In this document: positions 1 through 9,892 of the stretch, one piece after another
How positions within the stretch are numbered: the stretch's first letter is position 1
How the letters are laid out: the number at the start of each line of letters is the position of its first letter
Notes under the pieces: generated by a model
What the model saw: the letters and a program-made list of their open reading frames with translations, nothing else
The model's database searches: none
Told to the model about the DNA's origin: nothing
From: Microbacterium maritypicum
GTDB lineage: Bacteria > Actinomycetota > Actinomycetes > Actinomycetales > Microbacteriaceae
Assembly: GCF_041529975.1 (NCBI RefSeq)
Contig: NZ_CP168030.1
Location: forward strand, 1,178,001-1,242,000
Direction of reading: 5' to 3'
DNA: 64,000 bases
Made by a program: the position numbers and the translations under genes

Positions 1-2
1 CG

Positions 3-119
3 CAGCCCGAGAGCGTCGACGGTGGAATCCGTCTGATGCTCGCCGTGATTCCGCTCGGGTTCACCGCCCTCGCGTGGCTGTGCTTCTGGCTCTACCCCAT
101 CCGCGCCCGCGACATCTGA
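3..119 (+). CDS. C-terminal end of a sugar (GPH/MFS-type) transporter, partial
   Basis: The window opens inside a reading frame whose last 38 codons are visible and end in TGA at 117-119. The peptide has a short polar stretch (QPESVDGGIRL), one hydrophobic membrane span (LAVIPLGFTALAWLCFWLYPI) and a basic tail. The 'GIRLM..IP..F..LA....YPI' pattern is typical of the last helix of glycoside-pentoside-hexuronide:cation symporters of the major facilitator superfamily. Its stop lies two bases before the stop codon of the convergent galE gene. Sugar transport would suit the gal genes beside it, but the two are on opposite strands. Family assignment rests on one helix only, so the substrate is unknown. 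Confidence 0.6.
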   Translation, partial: QPESVDGGIRLMLAVIPLGFTALAWLCFWLYPIRARDI

Positions 120-120
120 G

Positions 121-1101
121 TCAGGCCGACGCCGCCTGCCGCGCCTCCCACCCCGTGCGCACCATCTCGTCGACCGTGTACCGCATGGTCCAGTCGAGGT
201 CGCGGGCGGCGAGCTCGCCGGTGGCGACGATGCGGTCGGGGTCGCCGGGGCGGCGGGGGCCGATCTCGGGCGTGAAGTCGATGCCGGTCACGCGGGCGAC
301 GGCATCCATGATCTGCTTCACGCTGAGTCCGTCGCCGGAGCCGAGGTTGTACGCCGCCTCGATGGGGCTTCCGTCGGCGAGGCGCTGGGCGGCGGCGACG
401 TGGGCGGCGGCGATGTCGCCCACGTGCACGTAGTCGCGCACATTCGTGCCGTCGGCGGTGTCGTAGTCGTCACCGAAGATCTTCGGGGTCTTGCCCGCGA
501 GCAGCGCCTCGAACACGATCGGGAAGAGGTTGTGCGGGCTCACGTCGTAGACGGTCGGATCGGCGGAGCCCACCACGTTGAAGTACCGCAGCGAGGTGTG
601 CCGCAGCGGGCGCGCGGCGTCGGCCGTCGCGATGGCCTGGTCGCGCAGCAGCCACTCGCCGATGAGCTTCGATTCGCCGTAGGGGCTGGCCGGCTTCTTG
701 GCGGTGTCCTCGACGACGAGCGCGACGTCGGGGGTGCCGAACACCGCAGCCGACGACGAGAACACGATGTTCGAGACGCCCGCGGCTTCCATCGCCTCGA
801 GGATGATCCGGGTGCCCTCGACGTTCTGCGCGTAGGTGTGCAGCGGGCGCTGCACCGAGACGCCCGCGTACTTGTACCCGGCGACGTGGATGACGCCCTG
901 GGCGTCGTGGTCGCGCAACGTCTTCTCGACCAGGTCGCGATCGAGGATGCTGCCCTGCACGAACGGCACGCCCTCGGGCACGAACGACGCGACGCCGCTG
1001 GAGAGGTCGTCGAGCACGACCGGGGTGAGCCCTGCTTCGGCGAGGGCCCGGACGACGTGGGCTCCGATGTAGCCGGCGCCGCCGGTGACGATCCAGGACA
1101 T
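121..1101 (-). CDS. galE: UDP-glucose 4-epimerase GalE
   Basis: This enzyme interconverts UDP-galactose and UDP-glucose in the Leloir pathway, in the cytoplasm. The 326-residue protein is a short-chain dehydrogenase-type epimerase. It has the NAD-binding glycine motif TGGAGYIG at residues 6-13, the SSS motif at 115-117, and the catalytic Tyr141-x3-Lys145 in SPYGESK. Full length for the family (about 320-340). The start at 1101 (MSWIVTGG) was chosen over an upstream in-frame ATG because an AGGAGAGG ribosome site lies just before it and the Rossmann strand begins at residue 2. It is the last gene of galT-galK-galE; galK ends 49 bases upstream of this start. Confidence 0.95.
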   Translation of the reverse strand: MSWIVTGGAGYIGAHVVRALAEAGLTPVVLDDLSSGVASFVPEGVPFVQGSILDRDLVEKTLRDHDAQGVIHVAGYKYAGVSVQRPLHTYAQNVEGTRIILEAMEAAGVSNIVFSSSAAVFGTPDVALVVEDTAKKPASPYGESKLIGEWLLRDQAIATADAARPLRHTSLRYFNVVGSADPTVYDVSPHNLFPIVFEALLAGKTPKIFGDDYDTADGTNVRDYVHVGDIAAAHVAAAQRLADGSPIEAAYNLGSGDGLSVKQIMDAVARVTGIDFTPEIGPRRPGDPDRIVATGELAARDLDWTMRYTVDEMVRTGWEARQAASA

Positions 1102-1150
1102 TGCGTTCCTCTCCTGCCGCGGAGTGATCGCGGCTCGATCGATCATTCTC

Positions 1151-2340
<1,190 letters not shown>

Positions 2341-2344
<4 letters not shown>

Positions 2345-3555
2345 GCGGATGCTCCGTCGGAGGTCGGGTTCGGGGTCTGGTTCGGGGATGAGCGTTCGAT
2401 CGCCTCGCGGAGGCGTGCGGCGCCCACCTCCGGCGGGACCTCGGCGGCCCACGCCCCCATCGCGGCCTCGGAACCGGCGAGGAACTTCAGCTTGTCAGCG
2501 GCCCGGCGCGGGCTCGTCAGCTGCAGGTGCAGGCGCACGGTGTCGCGGCCGATGTGCACGGGCGCCTGGTGCCAGGCGGCGATGTACGGGGTCGGGGTGT
2601 CGTAGAGGGCATCGACGCCGCGGAGCAGGCGCAGGTAGAGCGGGGCCAGCTCGTCTCGTTCGGCCTCGGTCGTCTCGGCGAAGTCGGGCACGTGGCGGTG
2701 CGGCATCAGGTGCACCTCGAGGGGCCAGCGGGCGGCGAACGGCACGAAGGCCGTCCAGTGCTCGCCGCGGAACACCACGCGCTCGGAGGCCTGCTCGGAC
2801 TCGAGGATGTGCTGGAACAGGTCGGGCGCGGTGCGGTCGATCGAATCGAGCAGCCGGGTGGTGCGCGGCGTCACGTAGGGGTAGGCGTAGATCTGGCCGT
2901 GCGGGTGCGGCAGGGTGACCCCGATCGCCTCGCCGCGGTTCTCGAACGGGAAGATCTGCTGGATGCCGGGCAGCTTCGAGATCGCGGTCGTGCGGTCAGC
3001 CCAGGCCTCGATGACCGTGCGGGCGCGGGTGACGGACTGCGTGCCGAAGGAGCCGGAGTGGTCGGGACTGAAGCAGACCACCTCGCAGCGGCCGACCGAC
3101 GTGCGGGTGCGACCGAGGCCCAGGGCGGCGAGGTCGTCGAGGCCTCGAGGCGCGTTCGATGCCTGTGGGGCGGTGCCGACGGCCTCGGCGAGGGCGGGGC
3201 CGAATGCGGGGGAGCGGTTCTCGAACACCGCGACGTCGTAGCGCGACGGCACCTCGGAGGGGTTGCCCGGTGTCTGCGGCGCGAGCGGGTCCGCGTCGGC
3301 GCTGGGCATCATGACGCGGTTCTGCCGGTTGGCGGCGACAGTGATCCAGTCGCCCGTGAGCACGTCGAGGCGCATCGTCGCGGTGTCGGGGCGCGGGTCG
3401 AGGGTGCGGGCATCGACGGCGCGCTCGGCTCCGAGCGCGGTGCCCGGATCGTCGTAGTAGATGAGGTCGCGGCCGTCGGCGAGGGTGGTGGCGCGTTTGA
3501 CGACGCCGGCGCCGAGGGTCTCGGTGCGCAACTCAGGAAGATCGTGCGTGTTCAC
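2341..3555 (-). CDS. galT: Galactose-1-phosphate uridylyltransferase GalT
   Basis: Transfers UMP between UDP-glucose and galactose 1-phosphate, the central Leloir step. The 404-residue protein carries the HIT-superfamily active site HPHGQ at residues 217-221 (the nucleotidylated His is the second) and the characteristic N-terminal region (LTGDWITVAANRQNR). I chose GTG at 3555 as start: the family's N-terminus fits, there is no Shine-Dalgarno in front, and a well-spaced promoter (-35 TTGACG, 18-nt spacer, -10 TACCAT) would place transcription start at this very G, so the message is probably leaderless. Longer in-frame starts run through the promoter and into the divergent regulator, and were rejected. 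First gene of galT-galK-galE. Confidence 0.93.
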
Positions 3556-3561
3556 GTAAAC

Positions 3562-3591
3562 ATGGTACCCACAGGGCCGTGATAACGTCAA
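3562..3591 (-). promoter_or_regulatory. galT promoter
   Basis: Read on the minus strand: -35 TTGACG at 3591-3586, an 18-nt spacer, and -10 TACCAT at 3567-3562. Seven bases past the -10 lies the GTG of galT (3555), which is the expected transcription start. The promoter faces away from the LacI-type gene at 3632. Confidence 0.6.
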
Positions 3592-3593
3592 CA
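3580..3593. promoter_or_regulatory. Candidate LacI-family operator over the galT -35 box
   Basis: The 14-mer TGATAACGTCAACA is a pseudo-palindrome with a central CG (10 of 14 positions symmetric), the layout of LacI/GalR-family operators. It covers the galT -35 hexamer and lies 39 bases before the divergent LacI-type regulator gene. A second imperfect palindrome, GTTCACGTAAAC, covers the galT start (3550-3561). Binding by the neighbour regulator is inferred from position. Confidence 0.45.
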
Positions 3594-3631
3594 TTGCGGA
3601 GTTGTGCACCGGCGGCGAACGGAGAAAGTGC

Positions 3632-4654
3632 GTGGGAGACGAACGCGACCTGGTCGGGGAACCGCGCTCGGGACGGCACGCATCACCGTCCGGACGTGTA
3701 TCGATGGCAATGGTCGCCGCCCGCGCCGGGGTCTCGGGCCAGACCGTGTCGCGCGTCGTCAACGGCAGCCCGCGTGTCGACCCGGACACCCGCGCCCGCG
3801 TCGAGAGCGCGATGGCCGACCTCGGGTATCGCCCGCACCGTGCCGCCCGCGCCCTGCGCACCGGACGCTCGCAGACCATCGGCCTCGTCGTCACCACCCT
3901 CGCCACGGTCGGAAACTCGCGGATGCTGCAGGCCACGGCCGAAGCGGCGGCGGAACGCGGATATGCCCTGACGCTCGTGACCGCGACCGACGGCGTCGCC
4001 GAGGCGTTCGAGCGGCTCGCCGAGCAGGAGGTCGACGGCGCGATCGTGCTCAACGAGGCCTCGGCACTCGTGCCCGCGACGCAGCCCCCCGCGGGACTGC
4101 GCCTGGTCGTGGTCGATGCGCCGACCGACGCGGGGGTCACCTCCGTGCACAGCGACCATGCGGGCGGTGCGGCTGCGGCGACGGCTCGGCTCCTCGCCCT
4201 CGGACGCGAGACGGTGCACCACCTCGCCGGTCCCGAAGACTCCTTCGCGGCTGTCGAGCGTGAGCGGGGATGGCGCGAGACGCTGATCGCCGCCGGCATC
4301 CACCCGCCCGCCGTGGTCCGCGGTGACTGGAGTGCCGACTCGGGATACTCGGCGGGGGGAGCGCTCGCCGGAGCATCCGCGGTCTTCTGCGCCAATGACC
4401 AGATGGCGCTCGGACTGATGCGCGCCCTGGCCGAGTCCGGCCGCCGGGTGCCCGAGGATGTCGCGGTCATCGGCTTCGACGACGTGCCGGATGCGGCGAA
4501 CTACCGTCCGCCGCTGACCACGATCCGGCAGGACTTCGCCGCCCTCGCCCACCGTGCGGTCGCAGCGCTGGTCGATGCGATCGAGGGTGCTCCGCGGTCC
4601 GAGTGCTCCGCGGTCATCCCGACCGAGCTCGTCGAGCGCGACAGCGCGGGCTGA
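3632..4654 (+). CDS. LacI/GalR-family transcriptional regulator (probable gal repressor)
   Basis: The 340-residue DNA-binding regulator has an N-terminal LacI helix-turn-helix (MVAARAGVSGQTVSRVVNG, near residues 26-45) with its hinge. A periplasmic-binding-protein-like effector domain follows, starting at TIGLVVTTLATVGNS and containing CANDQMALGLM and VIGFDDVPDAANYRPPLTTI near the end. The GTG start at 3632 was chosen because GGAGAAAG precedes it at good spacing; an upstream in-frame TTG (3602) lacks a site. It is transcribed divergently from galTKE, so it most likely responds to galactose or a related sugar and represses that operon. Control of the operon downstream of it is also possible. 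The effector is not deducible from sequence. Confidence 0.85.
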   Translation: MGDERDLVGEPRSGRHASPSGRVSMAMVAARAGVSGQTVSRVVNGSPRVDPDTRARVESAMADLGYRPHRAARALRTGRSQTIGLVVTTLATVGNSRMLQATAEAAAERGYALTLVTATDGVAEAFERLAEQEVDGAIVLNEASALVPATQPPAGLRLVVVDAPTDAGVTSVHSDHAGGAAAATARLLALGRETVHHLAGPEDSFAAVERERGWRETLIAAGIHPPAVVRGDWSADSGYSAGGALAGASAVFCANDQMALGLMRALAESGRRVPEDVAVIGFDDVPDAANYRPPLTTIRQDFAALAHRAVAALVDAIEGAPRSECSAVIPTELVERDSAG

Positions 4655-4664
4655 CCTCGGGCAC

Positions 4665-4724
4665 GAAAGCGCTTCGGTTGCGTTCGACTCTCGTCTCGTG
4701 GCATGATCTCGGAAAGCGCTTTCC
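4665..4724 (+). promoter_or_regulatory. Promoter with two flanking AGCGCT operators for the 4778-10998 operon
   Basis: A perfect 14-bp palindrome GGAAAGCGCTTTCC lies at 4711-4724 and a related site CGAAAGCGCTTCG at 4664-4676. Both have the central AGCGCT and the form of LacI-family (cre-like) operators. Between them lies a plausible promoter: -35 TTGCGT at 4678-4683, an 18-nt spacer, and -10 CATGAT at 4702-4707. One operator abuts the -35 and the other covers the expected start site, a layout suited to tight repression. The second LacI gene (8822-9892) in the same operon is the natural candidate regulator. Confidence 0.6.
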
Positions 4725-4777
4725 ACTCACGGTCGAGAGAAAGCGGCGACTGCTTCCCGCGAAAGAAACGGAACACC

Positions 4778-5941
4778 ATGACCCAGGCGAACACCCGCGA
4801 GATCGGCATCATCATGAACGGCGTCTCCGGACGCATGGGATACCGGCAGCACCTGGTGCGCTCGATCCTCGCGATCCGCGAGGAGGGCGGCATCGAGCTG
4901 CCCGACGGCTCCCGCATCACGGTGAAGCCGATCCTCGTCGGCCGCAGCGAGGCCAAGCTCGCCGAGCTCGCCGCGAAACACGGCATCGAGGACTGGACGA
5001 CCGATCTCGACGCCGCCCTCGCCGACCCCCAGTGGGAGATCTACGCCGACTTCCTGGTGACCAAGGCCCGCGCCACCGCGATCCGCAAGGCCATCGCCGC
5101 CGGCAAGGCCATCTACACCGAGAAGCCCACCGCCGAGTCTCTGGAGGAGGCGCTCGAGCTCGCCCGCCTCGCGAAGGACGCCGGCATCAAGACCGGCGTC
5201 GTGCACGACAAGCTCTACCTGCCGGGCCTGCAGAAGCTCAAGCGCCTGATCGACTCCGGGTTCTTCGGCCGCATCCTCTCGGTGCGCGGCGAGTTCGGCT
5301 ACTGGGTGTTCGAGGGCGACTGGCAGCCGGCCCAGCGCCCGAGCTGGAACTACCGCACCGAAGACGGCGGCGGCATCATCACCGACATGTTCCCGCACTG
5401 GAACTACGTGCTCGAGAACCTCTTCGGCGAGGTCAAGAGCGTCTACGCGCAGGCGGCCGTGCACATCGCCGACCGCTGGGACGAGAAGGGCGAGCACTAC
5501 ACCGCCACGGCCGAAGACGCCGCCTACGGCATCTTCGAGATCGAGGGCGGCGTGATCGCCGAGATCAACTCGTCGTGGACCGTGCGGGTGAACCGCGACG
5601 AGCTCGTCGAGTTCCAGGTCGACGGCACGCACGGATCGGCCGTGGTCGGGCTGTTCGGTGCGAAGATCCAGCCCCGCAACGCCACGCCCAAGCCGGTCTG
5701 GAACCCCGACCTGGAAGACACCCGCGACTACGACGCCGACTGGCAGAAGGTGCCCACCAACGACGTGTTCCTCAACGGATTCCGTCAGCAGTGGGAGGAG
5801 TACCTGGTCTCCTACGTCGAGGGCACCGACTATCCGTTCGACCTGCTCGCCGGCGCCCGCGGTGTGCAGTTCGCCGAGGCCGGTCTGACATCGAGTGCCG
5901 AGGGTCGCAAGATCGCCCTCGAGCCGCTGACGCTGGGCTGA
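4778..5941 (+). CDS. Gfo/Idh/MocA-family NAD(P)-dependent oxidoreductase
   Basis: The 387-residue protein belongs to the Gfo/Idh/MocA dehydrogenases, which oxidise or reduce a sugar, cyclitol or sugar-acid carbon with NAD(P). It has an N-terminal Rossmann region (IGIIMNGVSGRMGYRQH, a variant of the usual GxGxxG), the family's EKPTA motif (cofactor-side Lys-Pro) near residues 114-118, and a C-terminal substrate half with DGGGIITDMFPHWNYVL. The start at 4778 was preferred over an in-frame ATG at 4703, which sits in the promoter. First gene of the operon with DUF993 and the sugar-isomerase-like genes; 7 bases separate it from the next gene. Substrate unknown. Confidence 0.8.
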   Translation: MTQANTREIGIIMNGVSGRMGYRQHLVRSILAIREEGGIELPDGSRITVKPILVGRSEAKLAELAAKHGIEDWTTDLDAALADPQWEIYADFLVTKARATAIRKAIAAGKAIYTEKPTAESLEEALELARLAKDAGIKTGVVHDKLYLPGLQKLKRLIDSGFFGRILSVRGEFGYWVFEGDWQPAQRPSWNYRTEDGGGIITDMFPHWNYVLENLFGEVKSVYAQAAVHIADRWDEKGEHYTATAEDAAYGIFEIEGGVIAEINSSWTVRVNRDELVEFQVDGTHGSAVVGLFGAKIQPRNATPKPVWNPDLEDTRDYDADWQKVPTNDVFLNGFRQQWEEYLVSYVEGTDYPFDLLAGARGVQFAEAGLTSSAEGRKIALEPLTLG

Positions 5942-5948
5942 GGCGCGC

Positions 5949-7121
5949 ATGAGCACCCTCCGACTTCTCCGCGCGACCGGGGAGACCGCCGACGTCTCCC
6001 TCAACGACTCGGGCGCGTACACCCGTCCGACCACCCCGCTGCAGAGCCGGGTCGCCTACGCCGCCGCGCATGTGGTGCCGAAGGTGCACGCCGACAACAC
6101 CCCGGGGCAGCCGGCCGACATCGACTGGGACGCCACGCTCGCGTTCCGCCGCAACGTGTACTCGTGGGGGCTCGGCGTCGCCGACGCGATGGACACCGCA
6201 CAGCGGAACATGGGGCTGGATGCCGCGGCCACCCGCGAGTTGATCGCCCGCAGCGCCGAGGTCGCCCGGGAGGAGGGCGGCTCGGTCGTCGTCGGCGTCA
6301 ACACCGACCACGTCGCCGAGACGCACATCTCACTCGAACAGGTCATCGCCGCCTACCTCGAGCAGCTGCACTTCACCGAGGAGCAGGGAGCCGGCCCCGT
6401 GCTCATGGCCTCCCGCCACCTCGCCCGCGTCGCGACGGATGCCGACGACTACCGCCGCGTCTACCGCGAGGTGCTGTCGCGCGCGACCGTTCCCGTGGTG
6501 CTCCACTGGCTCGGCACGGCGTTCGACCCCGAGCTGGCCGGATACTTCGGAGCCGACGACTGGCAGACGGCATCCGCGGTGCTGCTCGATGTGATCGCAG
6601 AGAACCCCGACAAGGTCGCCGGCGTCAAGATGAGCCTGCTGAACGCCGAGTCCGAGATCTCGGTGCGGGAGCGACTGCCCGAGGGCGTGCGCATGTTCAC
6701 CGGCGACGACTTCAACTACGTGAGCCTGATCGGCGGCGACACCGTCGGCGACGGCGCGGGGCACTCGGACGCACTGCTCGGGGCGTTCGCGGCGATCACC
6801 CCGGTGGCGTCGGCGGCGATCCAGGCGCTGGATGCCGGCGACCCGGAGGCGTACCTGCGCATCCTCGGCCCGACCGAGGAGCTCAGCCGACAGGTCTTCG
6901 CCGCGCCGACCTTCTACTACAAGACCGGTGTCGCCTTCCTCGCCTGGCTGAACGGGCACCAACCGGCGTTCCAGATGGTGGGAGGCCTGCACTCCGCGCG
7001 CAGCCTGCCGCATCTGAGCCGCATCGTCGAGCTCGCCAACGCCTCGCTCGCGCTCGAGCAGCCCGACCTCGCCCGCGAACGGTGGCACGGGATGCTGCGC
7101 CTGAACGGAGTGGACGCGTGA
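5949..7121 (+). CDS. DUF993 family protein (dihydrodipicolinate-synthase-like TIM barrel)
   Basis: The 390-residue protein resembles the DUF993 family, distant relatives of class I aldolases/DHDPS. Features seen: an N-terminal stretch with PLQSRVAYAAAHVVPKVHAD, a DWDATLAFR segment, a VVVGVNTDH strand end, VVLHWLGTAFDPEL, and a conserved lysine in KVAGVKMSLLNAESE that could act as a Schiff-base residue, as in aldolases (inference). The start is ATG 5949 and the stop overlaps the next gene's GTG. Its constant company with a Gfo/Idh oxidoreductase and sugar-isomerase barrels suggests a C-C bond cleavage or dehydration step on an oxidised sugar. The reaction itself is not established here. Confidence 0.7.
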   Translation: MSTLRLLRATGETADVSLNDSGAYTRPTTPLQSRVAYAAAHVVPKVHADNTPGQPADIDWDATLAFRRNVYSWGLGVADAMDTAQRNMGLDAAATRELIARSAEVAREEGGSVVVGVNTDHVAETHISLEQVIAAYLEQLHFTEEQGAGPVLMASRHLARVATDADDYRRVYREVLSRATVPVVLHWLGTAFDPELAGYFGADDWQTASAVLLDVIAENPDKVAGVKMSLLNAESEISVRERLPEGVRMFTGDDFNYVSLIGGDTVGDGAGHSDALLGAFAAITPVASAAIQALDAGDPEAYLRILGPTEELSRQVFAAPTFYYKTGVAFLAWLNGHQPAFQMVGGLHSARSLPHLSRIVELANASLALEQPDLARERWHGMLRLNGVDA

Positions 7122-7984
7122 GCGCCGTGGATCCGCGCCTGTCGATCAACCAGGCGACCATCAAGTACGCCGACCTGGCCACGGCCCTGCGGGTCACCGC
7201 CGACGCCGGCATCCAGGCGATCGGACTGTGGCGCGAGCCGGTCAACGAGGTCGGCCTCGACATCGCGGCCCGGATGCTGTCGGACTCGGGGCTGCGCTTC
7301 ACGACCCACTGCCGTGGCGGCTTCTTCACGCTGCCGGCCGGGGCGGAGCGGGATGCCGCGCTCGACGACAACCGTCGGGCGATCGAGGAGACCGCGACCC
7401 TGGCCGCCGCCGGTGCCGAGGGCTCGACCGCGGTGCTCGTGCTCGTCGCGGGTGGCCTGCCCGAGGGGTCGCGCGACCTGATCGGGGCGCGCGAGCGTGT
7501 CCGCGATGCGATCGGCGTTCTCGCTCCCGAAGCGAAGGCCGCGGGGGTCACACTCGCGATCGAGCCGCTGCATCCGATGTTCGCCTCCGATCGTGCGGTC
7601 GTCTCGACGCTCGGTCAGGCGCTCGACATCGCCGCCGATTTCGAGCCCGAGGTGGTGGGGGCGGCGGTCGACACCTTCCACATCTGGTGGGACCCGCAGG
7701 TGCTCGAGCAGATCGCCCGCGCGGGTCGCGAAGGCCGCATCGCCACCTACCAGGTGTGCGACTGGAAGACGCCCCTCCCGTCCGACGTGCTGCTCTCGCG
7801 GCATTACACCGGCGACGGGGTGATCGACTTCGGCTCGCTCACCCGTGCGGTCATCGCGACCGGGTACGACCGCGACATCGAGGTCGAGATCTTCAACGCC
7901 GACATCTGGGCGGATGCTCCTTCGAACGTCGTGCGCCGCACGGCTGACACCTTCGCCGCGGCCGTCTCCCCGCACCTCGGATGA
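7118..7984 (+). CDS. Sugar phosphate isomerase/epimerase-like TIM-barrel protein (first copy)
   Basis: The 288-residue protein belongs to the xylose-isomerase-like TIM-barrel (AP endonuclease 2) superfamily. Visible signs: LSINQATIKYADLATALRVTADAGIQAIGLWR at the first strands, THCRGGFF, and metal-ligand-type acidic/His positions in LAIEPLHPMF, VGAAVDTFHIWWDP, YQVCDWKTPL and IEVEIFNADIW. The GTG start overlaps the DUF993 stop (GTGA), so translation is coupled. It is probably the isomerase or epimerase of the same unknown pathway. Not a clear member of a named family such as IolE or Hyi. Confidence 0.75.
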   Translation: MSAVDPRLSINQATIKYADLATALRVTADAGIQAIGLWREPVNEVGLDIAARMLSDSGLRFTTHCRGGFFTLPAGAERDAALDDNRRAIEETATLAAAGAEGSTAVLVLVAGGLPEGSRDLIGARERVRDAIGVLAPEAKAAGVTLAIEPLHPMFASDRAVVSTLGQALDIAADFEPEVVGAAVDTFHIWWDPQVLEQIARAGREGRIATYQVCDWKTPLPSDVLLSRHYTGDGVIDFGSLTRAVIATGYDRDIEVEIFNADIWADAPSNVVRRTADTFAAAVSPHLG

Positions 7985-8028
7985 CGCCCGCCGGTCGCCG
8001 GCAGGAACGGGACTGAGAGGATGACGCC

Positions 8029-8793
8029 ATGACCCGCACCCGCCCCGGACTGTGCTCGGTGACCTTCCGCGCGCTCGCGCCCGAGCGGATCATCGAGCTC
8101 GCAGCGGATGCCGGGCTCGAGGCGATCGAGTGGGGCGGCGATGTGCACGTGCCGTCGGGAGACGTTATACGCGCCGGGAAGGTCGCCCACCTCACCGCGG
8201 ACGCGGGCCTCGCGGTCGCGTCGTACGGGTCGTATTTCCGCGCCGGAGCGGACGAGCCCCTGACCCCGGTGCTCGACAGCGCCGAGGCCCTCGGAGCCGA
8301 TCGTGTGCGCATCTGGGCAGGCAGGATCGGCTCGGATGCCGCGACCCCCGACGACTGGAGCGCGGTGGTCGACCGACTGCAGGCCGCGGCAGCAGAGGCG
8401 GCGGCCCGCGGCATCGCTCTCGCTCTCGAGTTCCACTCCCGCACGCTCGCCGACACGGCGCCGACGACGCTGCGGCTCCTCGCCGAGGTCGGCAGCCCGG
8501 CGCTGTCGACCTACTGGCAGCCGACGGTCGGAGCCTCCGTCGACACCGTGCTGGAGGAGTACCTCGCGCTCGCCGCGCACACGCGGGCGGCCCACGTCTT
8601 CTCCTGGTGGCCACAGGACGAGCGGTTGCCCCTGCGCGCGCGGGACGCGCTGTGGACCCGGTTCTTCGCGGCGGCGGCATCGGCCGCGGCGCCCCCACGG
8701 GATGCGCTTCTCGAGTTCGTGCCCGGCGACGATCCGGCCCTGCTCGCCCGCGAGGCGGCAGCGCTGCGCGACTATCTGGAGAGGCCCGCGTGA
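8029..8793 (+). CDS. Sugar phosphate isomerase/epimerase-like TIM-barrel protein (second copy)
   Basis: A 254-residue protein of the same superfamily as its upstream neighbour but clearly diverged from it. It starts LCSVTFRALAPERIIELAADAGLEAIEWGGDVHV and carries ALALEFHSRT (Glu/His), LSTYWQPTVG in place of the usual D-x-x-H, HVFSWWPQ and LLEFVPGDD, positions where barrel members bind a divalent metal. ATG 8029 is preceded by GAGAGGATGAC, with 44 bases to the gene before. Two such barrels in one operon often act on successive intermediates (epimerase then isomerase), but the substrates cannot be read from sequence. Confidence 0.75.
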   Translation: MTRTRPGLCSVTFRALAPERIIELAADAGLEAIEWGGDVHVPSGDVIRAGKVAHLTADAGLAVASYGSYFRAGADEPLTPVLDSAEALGADRVRIWAGRIGSDAATPDDWSAVVDRLQAAAAEAAARGIALALEFHSRTLADTAPTTLRLLAEVGSPALSTYWQPTVGASVDTVLEEYLALAAHTRAAHVFSWWPQDERLPLRARDALWTRFFAAAASAAAPPRDALLEFVPGDDPALLAREAAALRDYLERPA

Positions 8794-8821
8794 CGAATTT
8801 CCGGGAAGTAGGCTCGGAGTC

Positions 8822-9892
8822 ATGACCAACCCCGCATCCCCCGCGGAGCGGCCGTCGTCGGAGCGCGCCTCACGTCATCCCCGCGGCCCCGCGCCCACGC
8901 TGCACGACGTGGCTCGCGAGGCCGGTGTCTCCTTGGCCACGGCCTCGCGCGCGCTCAACGGCTCGGAGCGCAAGGTGGCCGAATCGTTCCGCGAACGCGT
9001 CGAAGCCGCAGCGGCGAAACTCGGCTACACCGCCAACGTCTCCGCCCAGGCGATCGCCCGGGGCACGTCGCCCGTCATCGCCCTGCTCGTCGCCGACATC
9101 GCCGACCCCTACTTCGGGCTGATCGCATCCGGCGTCGCGCGTGGTGCCGACGAGCACGGACTGGTCGTGACCATCGCGATCACCGAACGCGATCAGGAGC
9201 GGGAAGCGCGGATCGTGCGCGCTCTGCGCGGCCAGCGTCCGCGCGGGCTGATCCTCGCGGCCTCGCGCACGCAGGAGCCCAGGGAGGTCGACACCGCGCA
9301 CGAGCTCGCCGAGTTCGCCCGCCTGGGCGGCACGGTCGTCGCTTTCGGGCCGGACGGCGACGCGGATCGGCGCATCGAGATCGACAACCGTTCCGGCGCC
9401 GAGGCGCTCGGTCGGCGGATGGCCGAGCTCGGCTACCGCTCAGCGATCGTGCTCGGCACCGCCGAGGGCGTGCGCACCTCGGATGATCGTCTGGCCGGTT
9501 TCCGCGCCGGGTTCGAGGCCTCCGGGGGCGCGGTGGAGAGCGTGCGGCGGGGGGACTTCCGGCGCGAATCGGGTGCGGCGGGCATGGCGGCCGCCCTCGC
9601 CGACGGGGTGCCGGCGGGAACCCTCGTCTTCGCGATCAGCGATGTCGTCGCGATCGGTGCGATGTCCGCCATCCGCGAGGCCGGTCGCGAGATCGGCGCG
9701 GACATCGCCGTCTGCGGCTTCGACGACGTGCCCGCGAGCAGCGACGTGTCCCCGGCGTTGACGACCGTCCGCGTACCGCTGACCGAGGTGGGCTACCAGG
9801 CCTTCCGCGCGACGGTCGACGCCGATTGGGAGCAGTCGCCGCTCCCGCTCGAAGTCGTCGTGCGGGCGAGCACTCCCGCGATCCCCCGATGA
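8822..9892 (+). CDS. LacI-family transcriptional regulator (probable operon repressor)
   Basis: The 356-residue regulator has a LacI helix-turn-helix at about residues 26-46 (TLHDVAREAGVSLATASRALNGSERKV). The effector-binding domain starts at VIALLVADIADPYFGLIASG and includes FAISDVVAIGAMSAIRE and AVCGFDDVPASSDVSPALTTVR. The N-terminus is longer than usual (about 25 polar residues). It is the fifth gene of the operon and overlaps the start of glycerate kinase (ATGA). The two AGCGCT operators at 4664-4724 in front of the operon are its likely targets, making the operon self-regulated by an intermediate or the sugar itself. Confidence 0.85.
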   Translation: MTNPASPAERPSSERASRHPRGPAPTLHDVAREAGVSLATASRALNGSERKVAESFRERVEAAAAKLGYTANVSAQAIARGTSPVIALLVADIADPYFGLIASGVARGADEHGLVVTIAITERDQEREARIVRALRGQRPRGLILAASRTQEPREVDTAHELAEFARLGGTVVAFGPDGDADRRIEIDNRSGAEALGRRMAELGYRSAIVLGTAEGVRTSDDRLAGFRAGFEASGGAVESVRRGDFRRESGAAGMAAALADGVPAGTLVFAISDVVAIGAMSAIREAGREIGADIAVCGFDDVPASSDVSPALTTVRVPLTEVGYQAFRATVDADWEQSPLPLEVVVRASTPAIPR

